A DNA stretch of 64,000 nt from Mesostigma viride. Its lineage: Eukaryota; Streptophyta; Mesostigmatophyceae; Mesostigmatales; Mesostigmataceae. The number at the start of each line of letters is the position of its first letter. Positions within the stretch are counted from its first letter, which is position 1. The stretch is taken from assembly GCA_009746045.1 (NCBI GenBank), contig RPFO01000392.1, forward strand, positions 1,972,245-2,036,244, read 5' to 3'. Shown one piece after another: positions 1-9,020 of this stretch. The translations under genes and the position numbers were made by a program. Below the pieces are notes generated by a model. That model worked only from the letters and a program-made list of their open reading frames with translations, searched no databases and was not told where the DNA came from.

Positions 1-309
1 AAACGTAAGGTCCTTGCAAAGGAATTGGAGATTCAGCGGCAAAGGCTAGTCGAACTGGAGCTGCAAGAAGCCCGTAACAAATCGCGCATTGAACGCCTTC
101 TCGCTGAAGATTCTGTCGCCTCAACCCCCGCCGACACGCCAAAACCAAGACGGGGTCGAAAGCCCAAGGAGACAGAGCCGGACTCTCCGCCATCCCCGAT
201 CAAGACCCGGCAGCTCCCACCTCCACCACCGCCACCTGCCGCGATGACGCCATACGAGATGCGCATGGCCGCCATCCGCGCGTCTCTCCTTGCTAGTCTG
301 GACGATTAA
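1..309 (+). CDS. Basic coiled-coil protein, C-terminal part (viral segment)
   Basis: The frame is open from the window edge to a stop at 309, so only the C-terminal 102 residues are present. The first 35 residues are rich in E, L, R and K with heptad-like spacing, suggesting a coiled coil. A basic stretch with PRRGRKP, an AT-hook-like core, follows, then a run of seven prolines and a short helical tail (MTPYEMRM). A similar SPYEMRL phrase occurs inside the primase-helicase downstream. No family is recognised. It ends 12 bp before the packaging ATPase on the same strand and probably belongs to the same viral block, possibly as a virion or DNA-binding protein (inference). The real start lies outside the window. 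Confidence 0.5.
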   Translation, partial: KRKVLAKELEIQRQRLVELELQEARNKSRIERLLAEDSVASTPADTPKPRRGRKPKETEPDSPPSPIKTRQLPPPPPPPAAMTPYEMRMAAIRASLLASLDD

Positions 310-321
310 AATGTCTTCAGA

Positions 322-1203
322 ATGATAATGGCTATCATCGAAGAGCGACGAATTCATTCACTCGAGAACAAAGACATCAAGCAACGATACGCCCCACAGC
401 GTCCTGCTCCACCGAATATGCCGAGTCTTCATTTCATCGCAAACTTCTGCGGAGCTCGACGGTCTGGGAAAACTACATCGGCAGTCAACATGGCGAAGGC
501 TTACTTTGCTAACAACTCATTCGACAAGCTGTACCTCATTTCAGGGAGTGCCCACACGGAGCCAAAATACAAGAGCTCCCGGAACCAGCTATGACGATGG
601 AAGTCTACTCTAACCTGGCATTCGATGGGATGATAGATCATATCAAGTCTGACCTCCACGAATACGAGAGGTACAAGGACGATCTCAAGGTCTGGGAAAC
701 GTTCAAACGCGAATACGTGGATGGGAAAAAAACGCAGAACTCATGGACCTCTCCATGTACCTACGCCTTGATGCAATGAACTGGGATAAACCTGCGACAA
801 GGTTCGAGCACGGTCCTCCTTCGTCGCTCATTCTGATAGACGACATGCAAGGCAGTGCCCTCTATCAGAGCTCTAGCAAAAACGCTGTTGCGGCTTTCGC
901 GTTCAAACACAGACACTTCCTCACGAGCATGATTTTCCTGACACAGGCGTACACGAGCGGTGGCGTACCACGAGCAGTGCGAGCGAATATATCGTTTCTT
1001 GCGCTGTTCAGAACGAAGGACCATCGAGCCGCGCGACAGATCGCGGAAGAGAGCGCGGGGCTGTGGCGCCGGACGAGTTTCTCGCGCTATGGGACCACGC
1101 CGTCAAGGACGATCCTCACGACTTCTTCGCTGTCGACTTCGACCAGCGCGACCCGAAAAAAATGTTTCGTCGAAACTTCAATACATTTCTCTCGATAAAA
1201 TAA
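322..1203 (+). pseudogene. A32-like (FtsK/HerA superfamily) genome-packaging ATPase, frame-disrupted
   Basis: This ATPase would pump viral DNA into the capsid. The reading is spread over three frames: frame 1 (322-594) carries the Walker A loop GARRSGKTT; frame 3 (591-779) is a linker; frame 2 (743 to about 1062) carries Walker B LILIDDMQ and the sensor region LTQAYT...VPRAVRAN; frame 1 resumes near 1063 and ends at TAA 1201-1203 with a DPKKMFRRNF tail. The motif order and a total of about 290 residues match A32-type ATPases of nucleocytoviruses, virophages and polinton-like viruses. Three frame changes mean it is decayed or mis-assembled. The neighbouring recombinase and primase-helicase are intact. 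There is no sign of splice sites at the breaks. Confidence 0.8.
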
Positions 1204-1225
1204 TTTTCTCTGAACATGATATACT
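1204..1225 (+). promoter_or_regulatory. Candidate viral promoter motif (copy 1)
   Basis: A pyrimidine run leads into CTGAACAT and then TATAC, ending directly at the ATG at 1226. The same arrangement recurs at 2971-2996 before the primase-helicase. Two copies at starts of genes in the same segment suggest a virus-specific promoter. The assignment is inference from recurrence only. Confidence 0.4.
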
Positions 1226-1719
1226 ATGGATATTCCGTCCACCAAACGATACGCAGGCGCCGAGAAGGAGTACGTGTTGGACACCCAAGCACTCCTCCGA
1301 TATTGTTCGGGTTCTCGACTGGGCAGAAAACTCTAGAACGTGTCGTCAGGATCCTTCAAGAAGCAGGCCACCACGACACGATTCCGTCCACCTGTCACGA
1401 CATGAGCCCCGAAATCCGATTGGCCATCCTCGCCTTGGTGGGCGATCGCAGGCGTCCACGTGGGCGCTCACCCTCCAAAACGGAAAAACGACACGAACCG
1501 AAACGGCCTCGAGGGCGCCCAAGGATCCACCCCGTAGGGTATAAAAAGCCTCGAGCCAAAAAATTGTCTCATGTTCAGTCATCAGATGACGGTGACCGTA
1601 GAGGAGCGTCGCGAGCAATGGCGACGGGCCCAGGCGAAGAGGCGAGCAATCGCCCGCGACCAGACGAACTGCATCTCGGCGAAAAGCAAGGTCAAGAAGG
1701 GCGTCTGGAATCCCAGTGA
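1226..1719 (+). pseudogene. Small AT-hook-like basic protein with one frame change
   Basis: The ATG at 1226 follows the promoter-like motif directly and opens frame 2 (start MDIPSTKRYAGAEKEY) to a TAG near 1332. From about 1320 frame 1 is open to 1719 and looks like the continuation (LERVVRILQEAG, then a basic tail with RPRGRPRIHP, a good AT-hook core, and KKPRAKK). One indel near 1320-1330 would join the two. The longer frame-1 ORF beginning at 1216 probably has a spurious N-terminus. The AT-hook suggests minor-groove DNA binding. No family is recognised. Part of the tail overlaps a TATA-like GTATAAAAAG at about 1539-1548 that could serve the next gene. Confidence 0.4.
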
Positions 1720-1804
1720 CCGATGGATCGCAAATAACCCCGAGTGCGGAAAAAATCGGCTTGCAGGCGACCTCTCCACCCTCGCCGGAGCCACCGCACC
1801 ATGA
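1571..1804 (+). CDS. Short basic ORF overlapping the recombinase start
   Basis: This 77-residue frame-2 ORF lies about 25 bp downstream of the TATA-like box at 1539-1548. Its first 45 residues are strongly helical and basic (EERREQWRRAQAKRR), so it reads like genuine protein. Its last part overlaps the recombinase N-terminus in another frame. It may be the true N-terminus of the recombinase joined by an indel near 1710-1720, or a separate small gene. The sequence alone does not decide. Confidence 0.3.
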   Translation: MFSHQMTVTVEERREQWRRAQAKRRAIARDQTNCISAKSKVKKGVWNPSDRWIANNPECGKNRLAGDLSTLAGATAP

Positions 1805-2831
1805 GGAAACTCCCGCGCGAGCTGGAGGAGGGCGGTACTGGACCTTCGACGAGGCCGTCGCCGCAGCGGAAGCGCGACCAGAGCAGCACGAGCGTGGCAG
1901 GCCATCGAAGGAGCGCGGGGCGACTCGCAAGACCGCTTTGGGATACATTGGCAGGATGCGGGTCCTGCTCGACAAACTGGGGTGCTCGCAGTACGAGTCC
2001 GTTGATTGCCTTGCCGACACAGCTCGTGTTCTTCGCGTGGTGCACGAGACATCAGAACCCAAGCGCAAGACCCAGCACTCGAAGGACGACGCCTGGAGGG
2101 AGAATGAGAAGCAGCTCCTCGGGGTCATCAACGGCGTGAACCGAATGATGCCGCCCGAGAAGAGGCTCCCAAGTCACGTTACGGACGCGTACACTGCTCG
2201 CGTCAGGGAGCTGAAGGTTGGTGACCTGGACAGACGGTTTGACCGTGCCGAGAACAAGCCGCTGAGGTACACGTACGAACAGCTCCAGAAGATCGCCAAA
2301 GCAGAGTACGAAGCCGATCCCACGTCCGACGCCGCGCTCATGGGCTTGATCTATCTCTCGGGTGAAGATCTACCACCGACGCGTTACAATCACGACCAGA
2401 TGCGCATCGTCGACTCGGTCGCTGAGCTAGGACCGCACGAGAACGGCTACATCCCGAGCGAGAGGAGATTCTACATCCAGAATTTCAAAACGCAGCACAG
2501 CATGCCAGTTTATGACGTCGTCATCCCGAAGAAGTACGGAAAGCTCATCAAAGCGTTGGATGCCCGTGCTAAGGCTGGACAGAAATACCTTTTCGAATCA
2601 GAGCCTGGCATTCCGATCAAACACGAGCTCTACAGCGCCCGTTACAACCGGATTTACGGAGGCATCGACGCCACGCGACAAGCATACATCACTCGTTTCC
2701 TGAAGGGCGCTTCATTTAAGAAACGTAAATGGGCTGGCGACATGATGGGCCATGACGTACTGACAGGAGCCGTTTACGAGAGGCAGGGTGGCGAGACTGG
2801 CGGACGTCGGCTGAGGCCGAGGAAAAGGTAG
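1716..2831 (+). CDS. Tyrosine recombinase / integrase of the viral segment
   Basis: This 371-residue protein would catalyse site-specific integration of the viral genome through a 3'-phosphotyrosine intermediate. An N-terminal helical region (about 60-150, YIGRMRVLLDKLG) fits a SAM-like core-binding domain. The catalytic domain shows LPPTRYNHDQMRI with R223, a FKTQHSMPVYDVVIP strand that fits the lysine hairpin, R321 in DATRQAYITRF, H346 in MMGHD and the nucleophile Y354 in GAVYER. The PP-R-xx-D-xM form of the first arginine box resembles recombinases of polinton-like viruses and virophages more than phage lambda. The frame is intact. The exact start is uncertain: the first 40 residues are low-complexity and overlap another open frame. 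The C-terminus is basic. Confidence 0.85.
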   Translation: MTDGSQITPSAEKIGLQATSPPSPEPPHHEETPARAGGGRYWTFDEAVAAAEARPEQHERGRPSKERGATRKTALGYIGRMRVLLDKLGCSQYESVDCLADTARVLRVVHETSEPKRKTQHSKDDAWRENEKQLLGVINGVNRMMPPEKRLPSHVTDAYTARVRELKVGDLDRRFDRAENKPLRYTYEQLQKIAKAEYEADPTSDAALMGLIYLSGEDLPPTRYNHDQMRIVDSVAELGPHENGYIPSERRFYIQNFKTQHSMPVYDVVIPKKYGKLIKALDARAKAGQKYLFESEPGIPIKHELYSARYNRIYGGIDATRQAYITRFLKGASFKKRKWAGDMMGHDVLTGAVYERQGGETGGRRLRPRKR

Positions 2832-3006
2832 ATAGTTTCCCGTGGGAAATTTTCATGAATGTCGAAAAGGGTATTCTAAACTGCATGCATTATACAGGGA
2901 ATATAAAAGTTCCATGGGAACATTTTTATCGAGGGTCGAGGTTCGAGGGGTTATTCTTTAATCGAAACTTTTTTTTTTCTGAACATACGGTATACAACCT
3001 TCCAGA
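2832..3006 (+). promoter_or_regulatory. Intergenic region with TATA-like box and promoter motif copy 2
   Basis: The 175-bp gap contains AATATAAAAG at about 2900-2909. It also has a T-rich run leading into CTGAACAT and then TATAC at 2971-2996, the same motif that precedes the gene at 1226. The primase-helicase ATG at 3007 is 10 bp beyond. A regulatory role is inferred from recurrence and position. Confidence 0.45.
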
Positions 3007-6000
3007 ATGGTCTCGAACCTCAACCTGCATGACGACACGGTCGCCCGACACGACGTAACCGACAAGCCGACACGATTCGATTCCTCGTGGGAGATCTCCC
3101 ACGGGAATAAAGGCGGACTCTCCCACGACAATCCACACTCTTGCGCTCACACAACCTCTAAGATGTCGACCGCCGCGGAATTTGTTCCTCTGTGGTTCGC
3201 GTCGAAAGATACGCCTTTCTTTGCTCGGACGCCAGGGGTGATGTACTCGTACGAAGAGGAAAAACCCCAAGACGCTTCGGAGGCGTATGGTCGCTCTCGT
3301 GGGATGAAGTACATCATGGCGCTGAACACGTACAAAAAAACGAACATGTATGCCGCTTTCGGGTGCAGGGAGGACTTGATCAAGACCCACGCGGAGTTAT
3401 CAACAAGCGATCCGCATTTGCTAGAAATTCTATCCCCCGACGTGAGCGTCGTCCCATATTTCGATTTTGACTGGGAAACGGAAGAACCCATCGACTACCA
3501 GCTGGAGAAGTACGCAAAAGCGGCCATATCCATGTTCTTCAACGACGTGTACGAGATAAATGTCGAGGAAGAGCGAGATATGCGGGTCCTTATTGGCCAT
3601 CGCGTCAGGAGCGGCATCTTCAAGCAGTCTGTTCACGTAACGGTGCCGACGATCTACATCCCGACCATGGAGGATCGTGTTAAGATGGGAGAGCTTTTTC
3701 AGTCGTTCCTTATGCAGTGCGCGATGGATTTGACTTCAGGATATCAGTCCGAGGTGTGCCAGAGACTCGTCAAGTCCCAGCACTCGAAAGAGGATTGGGA
3801 GGACATGCACGCGAACGGGAATCCGATTGTGGAGAAAACAACTGGCGTTTGGGCGCCTAAACACGACATCAAGTTTTGCTATGATAGAACAATCTATTCG
3901 AGGTACCGGGCCTTTCGCATGATAGGGATGAAGAAGCGCGGAGACAGCGGTGAGGACGCATACCTCCGTCCAGTCCCAGGGGGTAGTTCCGACGTCGGCG
4001 AATATTTGGTGACTGTCTTCAACGAAGAGGGACTGACCCGGCTCCCCCATGTCGATGATGCGGAACTATCCGAAACGAGCCATACAGTGTTTCGAGGGTA
4101 TGGGAAGACTATCCCACCACCTCGGGGCCTGGACATCTCGCCATCCATCGAAGCAATGAAAAGGTTTTCGCCTGGATGCAAGTATATGCGCACAACCTGT
4201 AAAGAATCCGAGCGAGGTGTCGCAACGTTCGTCAAGTACTCCGTCGACTCTGTGGATCCGTTATGCAGGATCTGCCTCAAGATACACGACAACAACGGGC
4301 CTTATAACCTGCTACTCCCTAATGGCGCTGTACAGTACAGATGCCACCAGGACTCACAGCACCGATTCATCGAGATCTCCCCGCCCGTGATGAAGCTCGC
4401 GGACTCGGACAAAGTTCCGTTCACTAACGAGTACTCGTCCGAAAAAATCAGGCCTTTCAGCTGGGATGCGCTTTTTGGAGGCCCGCACAAGAGCACCATC
4501 CTTGTTCAGTCGAATTGTGGGACAGGTAAATCTGAGAGGATTCGTGAACTCGTCAACGAGGCGGTGAGGAAGGATCCAGATATTCGCGTGTGCTGTATCG
4601 TGGCTAACATCAGCTTGTCCAAGGAGGAGGATCGCAATTACAGATCTCTGGGCGAGGGTGGGAGGACAGTCGTATGGGAGGACAACGCGTTCCATCTCCT
4701 GTACAGTGACCCAAATTTTCGTCACTATCTCAGCGGCTCAAAGGGGATGATTTCTGACGACAGGGTGTTGATAGTCCTGAACAGCATCTTGCGCCTCACG
4801 GACCAACCGTTCGACCTCCTCATCCTGGACGAAATTTACAACACCCTCACCGCCCTTTCACAGCGCTACGTGGAGAACCGTCGCGAGGTGTTGAGAAAAT
4901 TCGTCAGGCTCATCGAAACGTCCAAGGTCGTGATCGCGCTAGACGCTACTGTTACTCGAAAGGTCTACGATTTCATAGCGGCCTATCGCGCGGCGGACAC
5001 TATGGAGGTGGATTGCAACACCTTCAGGCGCCCTACCAACAGGACTCTGCGATGGGTGGACGTGACCTCAGAGAAGAACTGGCGAAAGGTCTGCGTGGAC
5101 CGCTTTGTCGCTGAGTGTGAGAGGAGGATAGAGGCCGGAGAGAGGATTTTCTGCCCAATGTCTGGCAAAAAAGAGGCCGCCATGGCGTATGAGGCACTCA
5201 AACCCTTCATCGACAAGCGCAAGAACGGGCGTCTCTACACTAGTCTGACGAGCAAGGAGGATCTGGAGGTTGGCGCGAATGCTGCGTGGGCTGACTTGGA
5301 CTTTTTGATCTTCAGCCCCACGATCACGGTTGGAGTCAGCTACACGGAGCACACGTTCGACAGCATGGTGGGACTCTTCATCAACGGGGACTACTACGCG
5401 AGCTACACGACAACCCTCCAGCAAATTTTCAGGGTGCGCCACTTAGTCAAGGGAGAGATGGTCATCTTCTATCGAGACACGACTTCGCTTCTTGACAGGC
5501 CTCCAACGGACTACGGCACGATCGTCGAGAACATGATCGCGGGGGACACTGCGCTCATCCAGCTGCTGTTCGACAACGCCGACGTAGTCTGCGACTGGAG
5601 CGCGGACAAGTCGCGTATCTATGACAGAAATTGCCCCAAGTTCCGTCTCTTCTGCCGGAACCAGCAAGATCTCGCGGTGTCGAGGTCCCACTACAAGGGA
5701 AATCTCATCAAGATACTGACGGAGGACTACGGCGTGGAGGTGTCGGCAGTGGAGGAGTTGGGGGACATCGACGCCCCTCCGCTTCCGGTACTAGAAGATC
5801 CAGACAAGGACAGGGAGGTGGTGCTTATGAGCGAGGAGGAGTACAAGGATCTAGAGGGGAGAATCGGCGGCACGGTTCCACTTTCACCGTACGAAATGCG
5901 TCTGAAGGCGGTGTACGAACTGGTTCACCGGTTGTACATGATTCCGTATGATCTCATCGACGACGAGCTCCCTCAAATTCTGGACAAGGAGATGGGGAGG

Positions 6001-6594
6001 AAGGCGTACGCTGGCATTCGGCAATATTCGAAGTTGACGGGACTAGGAACCAAGGAGCATTTCAGAGACAATCTGTTGATTCTGCAGAAGTCAGAGTCCT
6101 TGTTTGATTTGAAGGCGTATTCTCGTTTTGGACTAGCACAGTCTCTGGCCATTACGCTCAAGCTACTAGAAGGGACGCCTATCATCGACTTCATCACGAC
6201 GGCTGATCCGTCCAATCTCACAATGAAGTTGACGCGCGACGAGACGATTGCACTAGGGAATAAAATTGATAGCGAAATTGCCGACAAGGCCTGGTTCATG
6301 CGCTCAACATTTGGATACCAACGGCGAGCAGGCGAGGCTGGTAGTTTGTCTTTTGCACAGTGTAGCGGGCTCGTCAACAGGTTGTTAAGCCCGACTCTGG
6401 GAATTTCTGCCAAAGGGGCGAAGGGCAACAGCCGTGGCGGTGGTTACTTGGAAATTTCGAAGGCGGACATGCACGCGTTTCTTGATAGGTATAAACCCTC
6501 GTGGTGGGGCGATGAGAAGGATTATTCGATCACGTCGTTGTCTGGCCTGTCGATGGATGAAATCGCTCCTTTCCTGCAGGGAGCGGATAAGTAA
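3007..6594 (+). CDS. Primase-helicase: AEP primase fused to herpes origin-binding-type SF2 helicase
   Basis: The 1195-residue intact protein is the replication core of the viral segment. Residues about 60-320 form an archaeo-eukaryotic primase domain: FDFD with D153 and D155, S208-V-H210, and D293 in YDRTIYSRYRAFRM. A zinc-binding unit follows (C420, C423, then C and H near 445-450), as in herpes UL52-like primases. The helicase begins near 490: Walker A G505-T-G-K508-S, Walker B LLILDE with D608-E609, a LDAT motif near 645 and QQIFRVRH near 805. This is the UL9/origin-binding (Herpes_ori_bp) type of SF2 helicase. The C-terminal 350 residues are unassigned. A second possible start is M53 at 3163. 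No DNA polymerase is visible in the window, so synthesis would rely on this primase, host enzymes or genes outside it. Confidence 0.85.
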   Translation: MVSNLNLHDDTVARHDVTDKPTRFDSSWEISHGNKGGLSHDNPHSCAHTTSKMSTAAEFVPLWFASKDTPFFARTPGVMYSYEEEKPQDASEAYGRSRGMKYIMALNTYKKTNMYAAFGCREDLIKTHAELSTSDPHLLEILSPDVSVVPYFDFDWETEEPIDYQLEKYAKAAISMFFNDVYEINVEEERDMRVLIGHRVRSGIFKQSVHVTVPTIYIPTMEDRVKMGELFQSFLMQCAMDLTSGYQSEVCQRLVKSQHSKEDWEDMHANGNPIVEKTTGVWAPKHDIKFCYDRTIYSRYRAFRMIGMKKRGDSGEDAYLRPVPGGSSDVGEYLVTVFNEEGLTRLPHVDDAELSETSHTVFRGYGKTIPPPRGLDISPSIEAMKRFSPGCKYMRTTCKESERGVATFVKYSVDSVDPLCRICLKIHDNNGPYNLLLPNGAVQYRCHQDSQHRFIEISPPVMKLADSDKVPFTNEYSSEKIRPFSWDALFGGPHKSTILVQSNCGTGKSERIRELVNEAVRKDPDIRVCCIVANISLSKEEDRNYRSLGEGGRTVVWEDNAFHLLYSDPNFRHYLSGSKGMISDDRVLIVLNSILRLTDQPFDLLILDEIYNTLTALSQRYVENRREVLRKFVRLIETSKVVIALDATVTRKVYDFIAAYRAADTMEVDCNTFRRPTNRTLRWVDVTSEKNWRKVCVDRFVAECERRIEAGERIFCPMSGKKEAAMAYEALKPFIDKRKNGRLYTSLTSKEDLEVGANAAWADLDFLIFSPTITVGVSYTEHTFDSMVGLFINGDYYASYTTTLQQIFRVRHLVKGEMVIFYRDTTSLLDRPPTDYGTIVENMIAGDTALIQLLFDNADVVCDWSADKSRIYDRNCPKFRLFCRNQQDLAVSRSHYKGNLIKILTEDYGVEVSAVEELGDIDAPPLPVLEDPDKDREVVLMSEEEYKDLEGRIGGTVPLSPYEMRLKAVYELVHRLYMIPYDLIDDELPQILDKEMGRKAYAGIRQYSKLTGLGTKEHFRDNLLILQKSESLFDLKAYSRFGLAQSLAITLKLLEGTPIIDFITTADPSNLTMKLTRDETIALGNKIDSEIADKAWFMRSTFGYQRRAGEAGSLSFAQCSGLVNRLLSPTLGISAKGAKGNSRGGGYLEISKADMHAFLDRYKPSWWGDEKDYSITSLSGLSMDEIAPFLQGADK

Positions 6595-6740
6595 TAAATA
6601 TTTTTAATGGAACGCGTTTCTGCCATGCATGTAGTCATCGTTGCCAGCGACAACTGCTTCCCATGCAAATCGGAGGCCCATCCGGTTCGGGTCACACCCC
6701 GCCGCGCGGCCCTCGCCGGCTCCCTCACCCTGCGAGGACA
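6595..6740. other. Short AT/GC-mixed spacer after the viral segment
   Basis: An AATAAATATTTTT stretch immediately after the primase-helicase stop could act in 3' end formation. The rest is unremarkable and leads into the first hairpin repeat at 6741. Confidence 0.3.
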
Positions 6741-7070
6741 TGGCGAAAAATTGGGCGGTCTTTTCTTAAGAGTAAGTACGTGCAATTTTTCGCCACATCC
6801 AACAACCTACGCCACCTCAGCGCCGGCCAGTGGGGGGAGGTGGCGAAAAATTGGGCGTTCTTTTCTTAAGAGTAAGTACGTGCAATTTTTCGCCATCACT
6901 CTCACACCTTGACAAACACCTCCTATACCCCGCGCCAAGGGGTGGCAGGGTGGCGAAAAATTGGGCGTTCTTTATATAAGAGTAAGTACGTGCAATTTTT
7001 CGCCATCACTCTCACACCTTGACAAACACCTCCTATGACCCGCGCCAAGGGGTGGCAGGGTGGCGAAAAA
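6741..7070. repeat. Tandem array of a 55-bp hairpin repeat (copies 1-3 and left part of 4)
   Basis: Each 55-bp unit has 13-bp inverted ends TGGCGAAAAATTG / CAATTTTTCGCCA and a centre with its own weak symmetry (TTATATAAG or CTTAAG). Copies start at 6741, 6841, 6951 and 7061. From copy 2 on, the period is 110 bp because a 55-bp spacer is also repeated. Copy 4 is split after 10 bases by the element beginning at 7071. Such a unit could extrude as a cruciform. No protein is encoded. Confidence 0.85.
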
Positions 7071-8451
7071 TCGGTGTTCTCTGAACGTAGTTTCTTTATA
7101 ACAGATGAGAATGAACGCCGCTATGTGAGTGGTACTACGGGACGGTGGGCCTTGGGCTGGACCGGTTCCATGAGTTAGAATTAGTTGGCCAGTTTTGTAT
7201 GGCCATTTCTAGTTCGTTAAGTTAAGTAGCAATTAAGTTACTGTTGCTGACGGCTCATGAGGCGAGCCTGGGCTACGCCGCCCTAAAGTGCCATTTGCAC
7301 GATGTTCTAGGTCTCTTTTTCTTGTAATCGGATGTATGGGGTATGGGTATGGCGGATTACAAGAAATTTAATGCTGCCCTAATCGCGTCAGCCTTTTGGC
7401 TGGCGGTGGCCGATTAGAGATGGCGCGTGACTGACATAGCTTGAACAGTCACGTGACTGTGAAAAAGAAATTGAAATTACCCTCGTCGGTTTTCTCCCCG
7501 CAGCTGGGTTCTTGGCCGACGAGAGACTATAAAATACTTCGCGTTTGCCTGCGCGTGGCACCTGTACGGAACTCTGAAGCCATGAGTAAGATTTCCGTGC
7601 CACGCTGCAGTGCCTACCGCTTTGCTGCGGAATGTCGCAGCAGGGTTGCAGTTCCTGACTGCTGACTGCCGAAGGAAGGGTGGTCGGGTTACTTTTAGTG
7701 GGCATTGTGATGGACGACAAGTCTGTCGGCCCTCGCGTAAGTAGAAAAATATTTACCAGCATCCGCTCTTATGGGTGCGTGAGGTCTCGGGAATGTGGTG
7801 GGGACGAATTCCGGAATTATGCAATATTTCGATTCAGACCGAGACTTAAGGGGCCAGTTTAACAGACGGACCTGGGCCGGGCAGGACCAAATATTTTGGC
7901 CGGCCCAGTTGCGCTTGCGCTTTATCGGCCGCTGGGGTGTGTGATGAGAGCCTGCTCATCAACTAAAACCTGAAATATGGAAAGTTACTCCCCCAGGTGA
8001 CAACGTTGACAGTAATCGAGATATGGTGGCATCGGGTGACGTCCTACAAGTTGTCGTCACGTTAGGGCGGCACTGGCCTTTGAGGGAGGTCCGTGATCGT
8101 TAAACGAGGCGTCTTCTTCCTTGTCTTTGCGTGCACATTCAACACCCTCTTTTACTGGCCGAGGGTGGAAGGCTGGGGGGGCCCTGCAAAGGGTTATCGT
8201 GCATGAGGCTCGCTACAGCCGCCGGCGATTGTAATGGTCGTGACCGTTGCGGCAGGGCAGCCTCGGGAGCCACTGAGCGAAAGTGGTTGGCGGAGTTTTG
8301 GAGATAAAGCACCAGGAAAGGGGGGTTGGGTAACGAGAACTACAATCAATCATGAAATGGGTGCAGCGTGGCAGGCTCACTCATGGGTTCTGTAATTGCC
8401 CACTTATTGTTTTAATCAAATGTTGGTGGATTGGTAATAGTGGGAATAGAA
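7071..8451 (+). mobile_element. Non-autonomous element, long copy, first of a head-to-tail pair (Helitron-like?)
   Basis: This 1381-bp unit starts TCGGTGTTCTCTGAACG and ends GTGGGAATAGAA. It is inserted exactly between A7070 and T8866 of a hairpin repeat; removing this and the next unit restores the 55-bp repeat perfectly. There are no terminal inverted repeats. A 5' TC, an A^T target, no target duplication and a tandem partner fit rolling-circle (Helitron-type) insertion. An equally consistent reading is a 3-bp AAT duplication at each junction. No Rep/helicase is encoded. The 60-residue ORF at 7680-7862 recurs in the inverted copy, but it may be chance. Confidence 0.55.
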
Positions 8452-8865
8452 TCGGTGTTCTCTGAACGTAGTTTCTTTATAACAGATGAGAATGAACGCC
8501 GCTATGTGAGTGGTACTACGGGACGGTGGGCCTTGGGCTGGACCGGTTCCATGAGTTAGAATTAGTTGGCCAGTTTTGTATGGCCATTTCTAGTTCGTTA
8601 AGTTAAGTAGCAATTAAGTTACTGTTGCTGACGGCTCATGAGGCGAGCCTGGGCTACGCCGCCCTAAAGTGCCATTTGCACGATGTTCTAGGTCTCTTTT
8701 TCTTGTCCCGCCCCCCCCCCCCCTTTTTGTGTTTGTTTCTAGGGTAACGAGAACTACAATCAATCATGAAATGGGTGCAGCGTGGCAGGCTCACTCATGG
8801 GTTCTGTAATTGCCCACTTATTGTTTTAATCAAATGTTGGTGGATTGGTAATAGTGGGAATAGAA
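8452..8865 (+). mobile_element. Internally deleted copy, second of the head-to-tail pair
   Basis: This 414-bp unit repeats the first 255 bp of the long copy (8452-8706 matches 7071-7326) and its last 125 bp (8741-8865 matches 8327-8451). The 1-kb interior is replaced by a short C-rich and T-rich joint at about 8707-8740. It abuts the long unit without spacer, in the same orientation. Confidence 0.6.
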
Positions 8866-9020
8866 TTGGGCGTTCTTTATATAAGAGTAAGTACGTGCAA
8901 TTTTTCGCCATCACTCTCACACCTTGACAAACACCTCCTATGACCCGCGCCAAGGGGTGGCAGGGTGGCGAAAAATTGGGCGTTCTTTATATAAGAGTAA
9001 GTACGTGCAATTTTTCGCCA
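8866..9020. repeat. Hairpin array, right part of copy 4 and copy 5
   Basis: 8866-8910 completes the 55-bp unit interrupted at 7070. The common 55-bp spacer follows, then a full copy 5 at 8966-9020. After this the array ends and sequence becomes unique. Confidence 0.85.

Noticed and set aside
1..6594. Virophage of Mavirus type
   Set aside because: A Mavirus-like set would include an rve integrase, a protein-primed polymerase B and a cysteine protease; here there is a tyrosine recombinase and a primase-UL9-type helicase, and no capsid gene in view, so a precise group is not claimed.
6741..7005. CRISPR-like regular repeat array
   Set aside because: The spacers are themselves repeated, the units are palindromic and the context is eukaryotic, so it is a satellite-type array.
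7680..7862. 60-residue ORF conserved in the inverted copy (10227-10409)
   Set aside because: The whole 1-kb segment is nearly identical at the DNA level, so protein identity is not evidence for coding; no domain or supporting codon pattern is seen.
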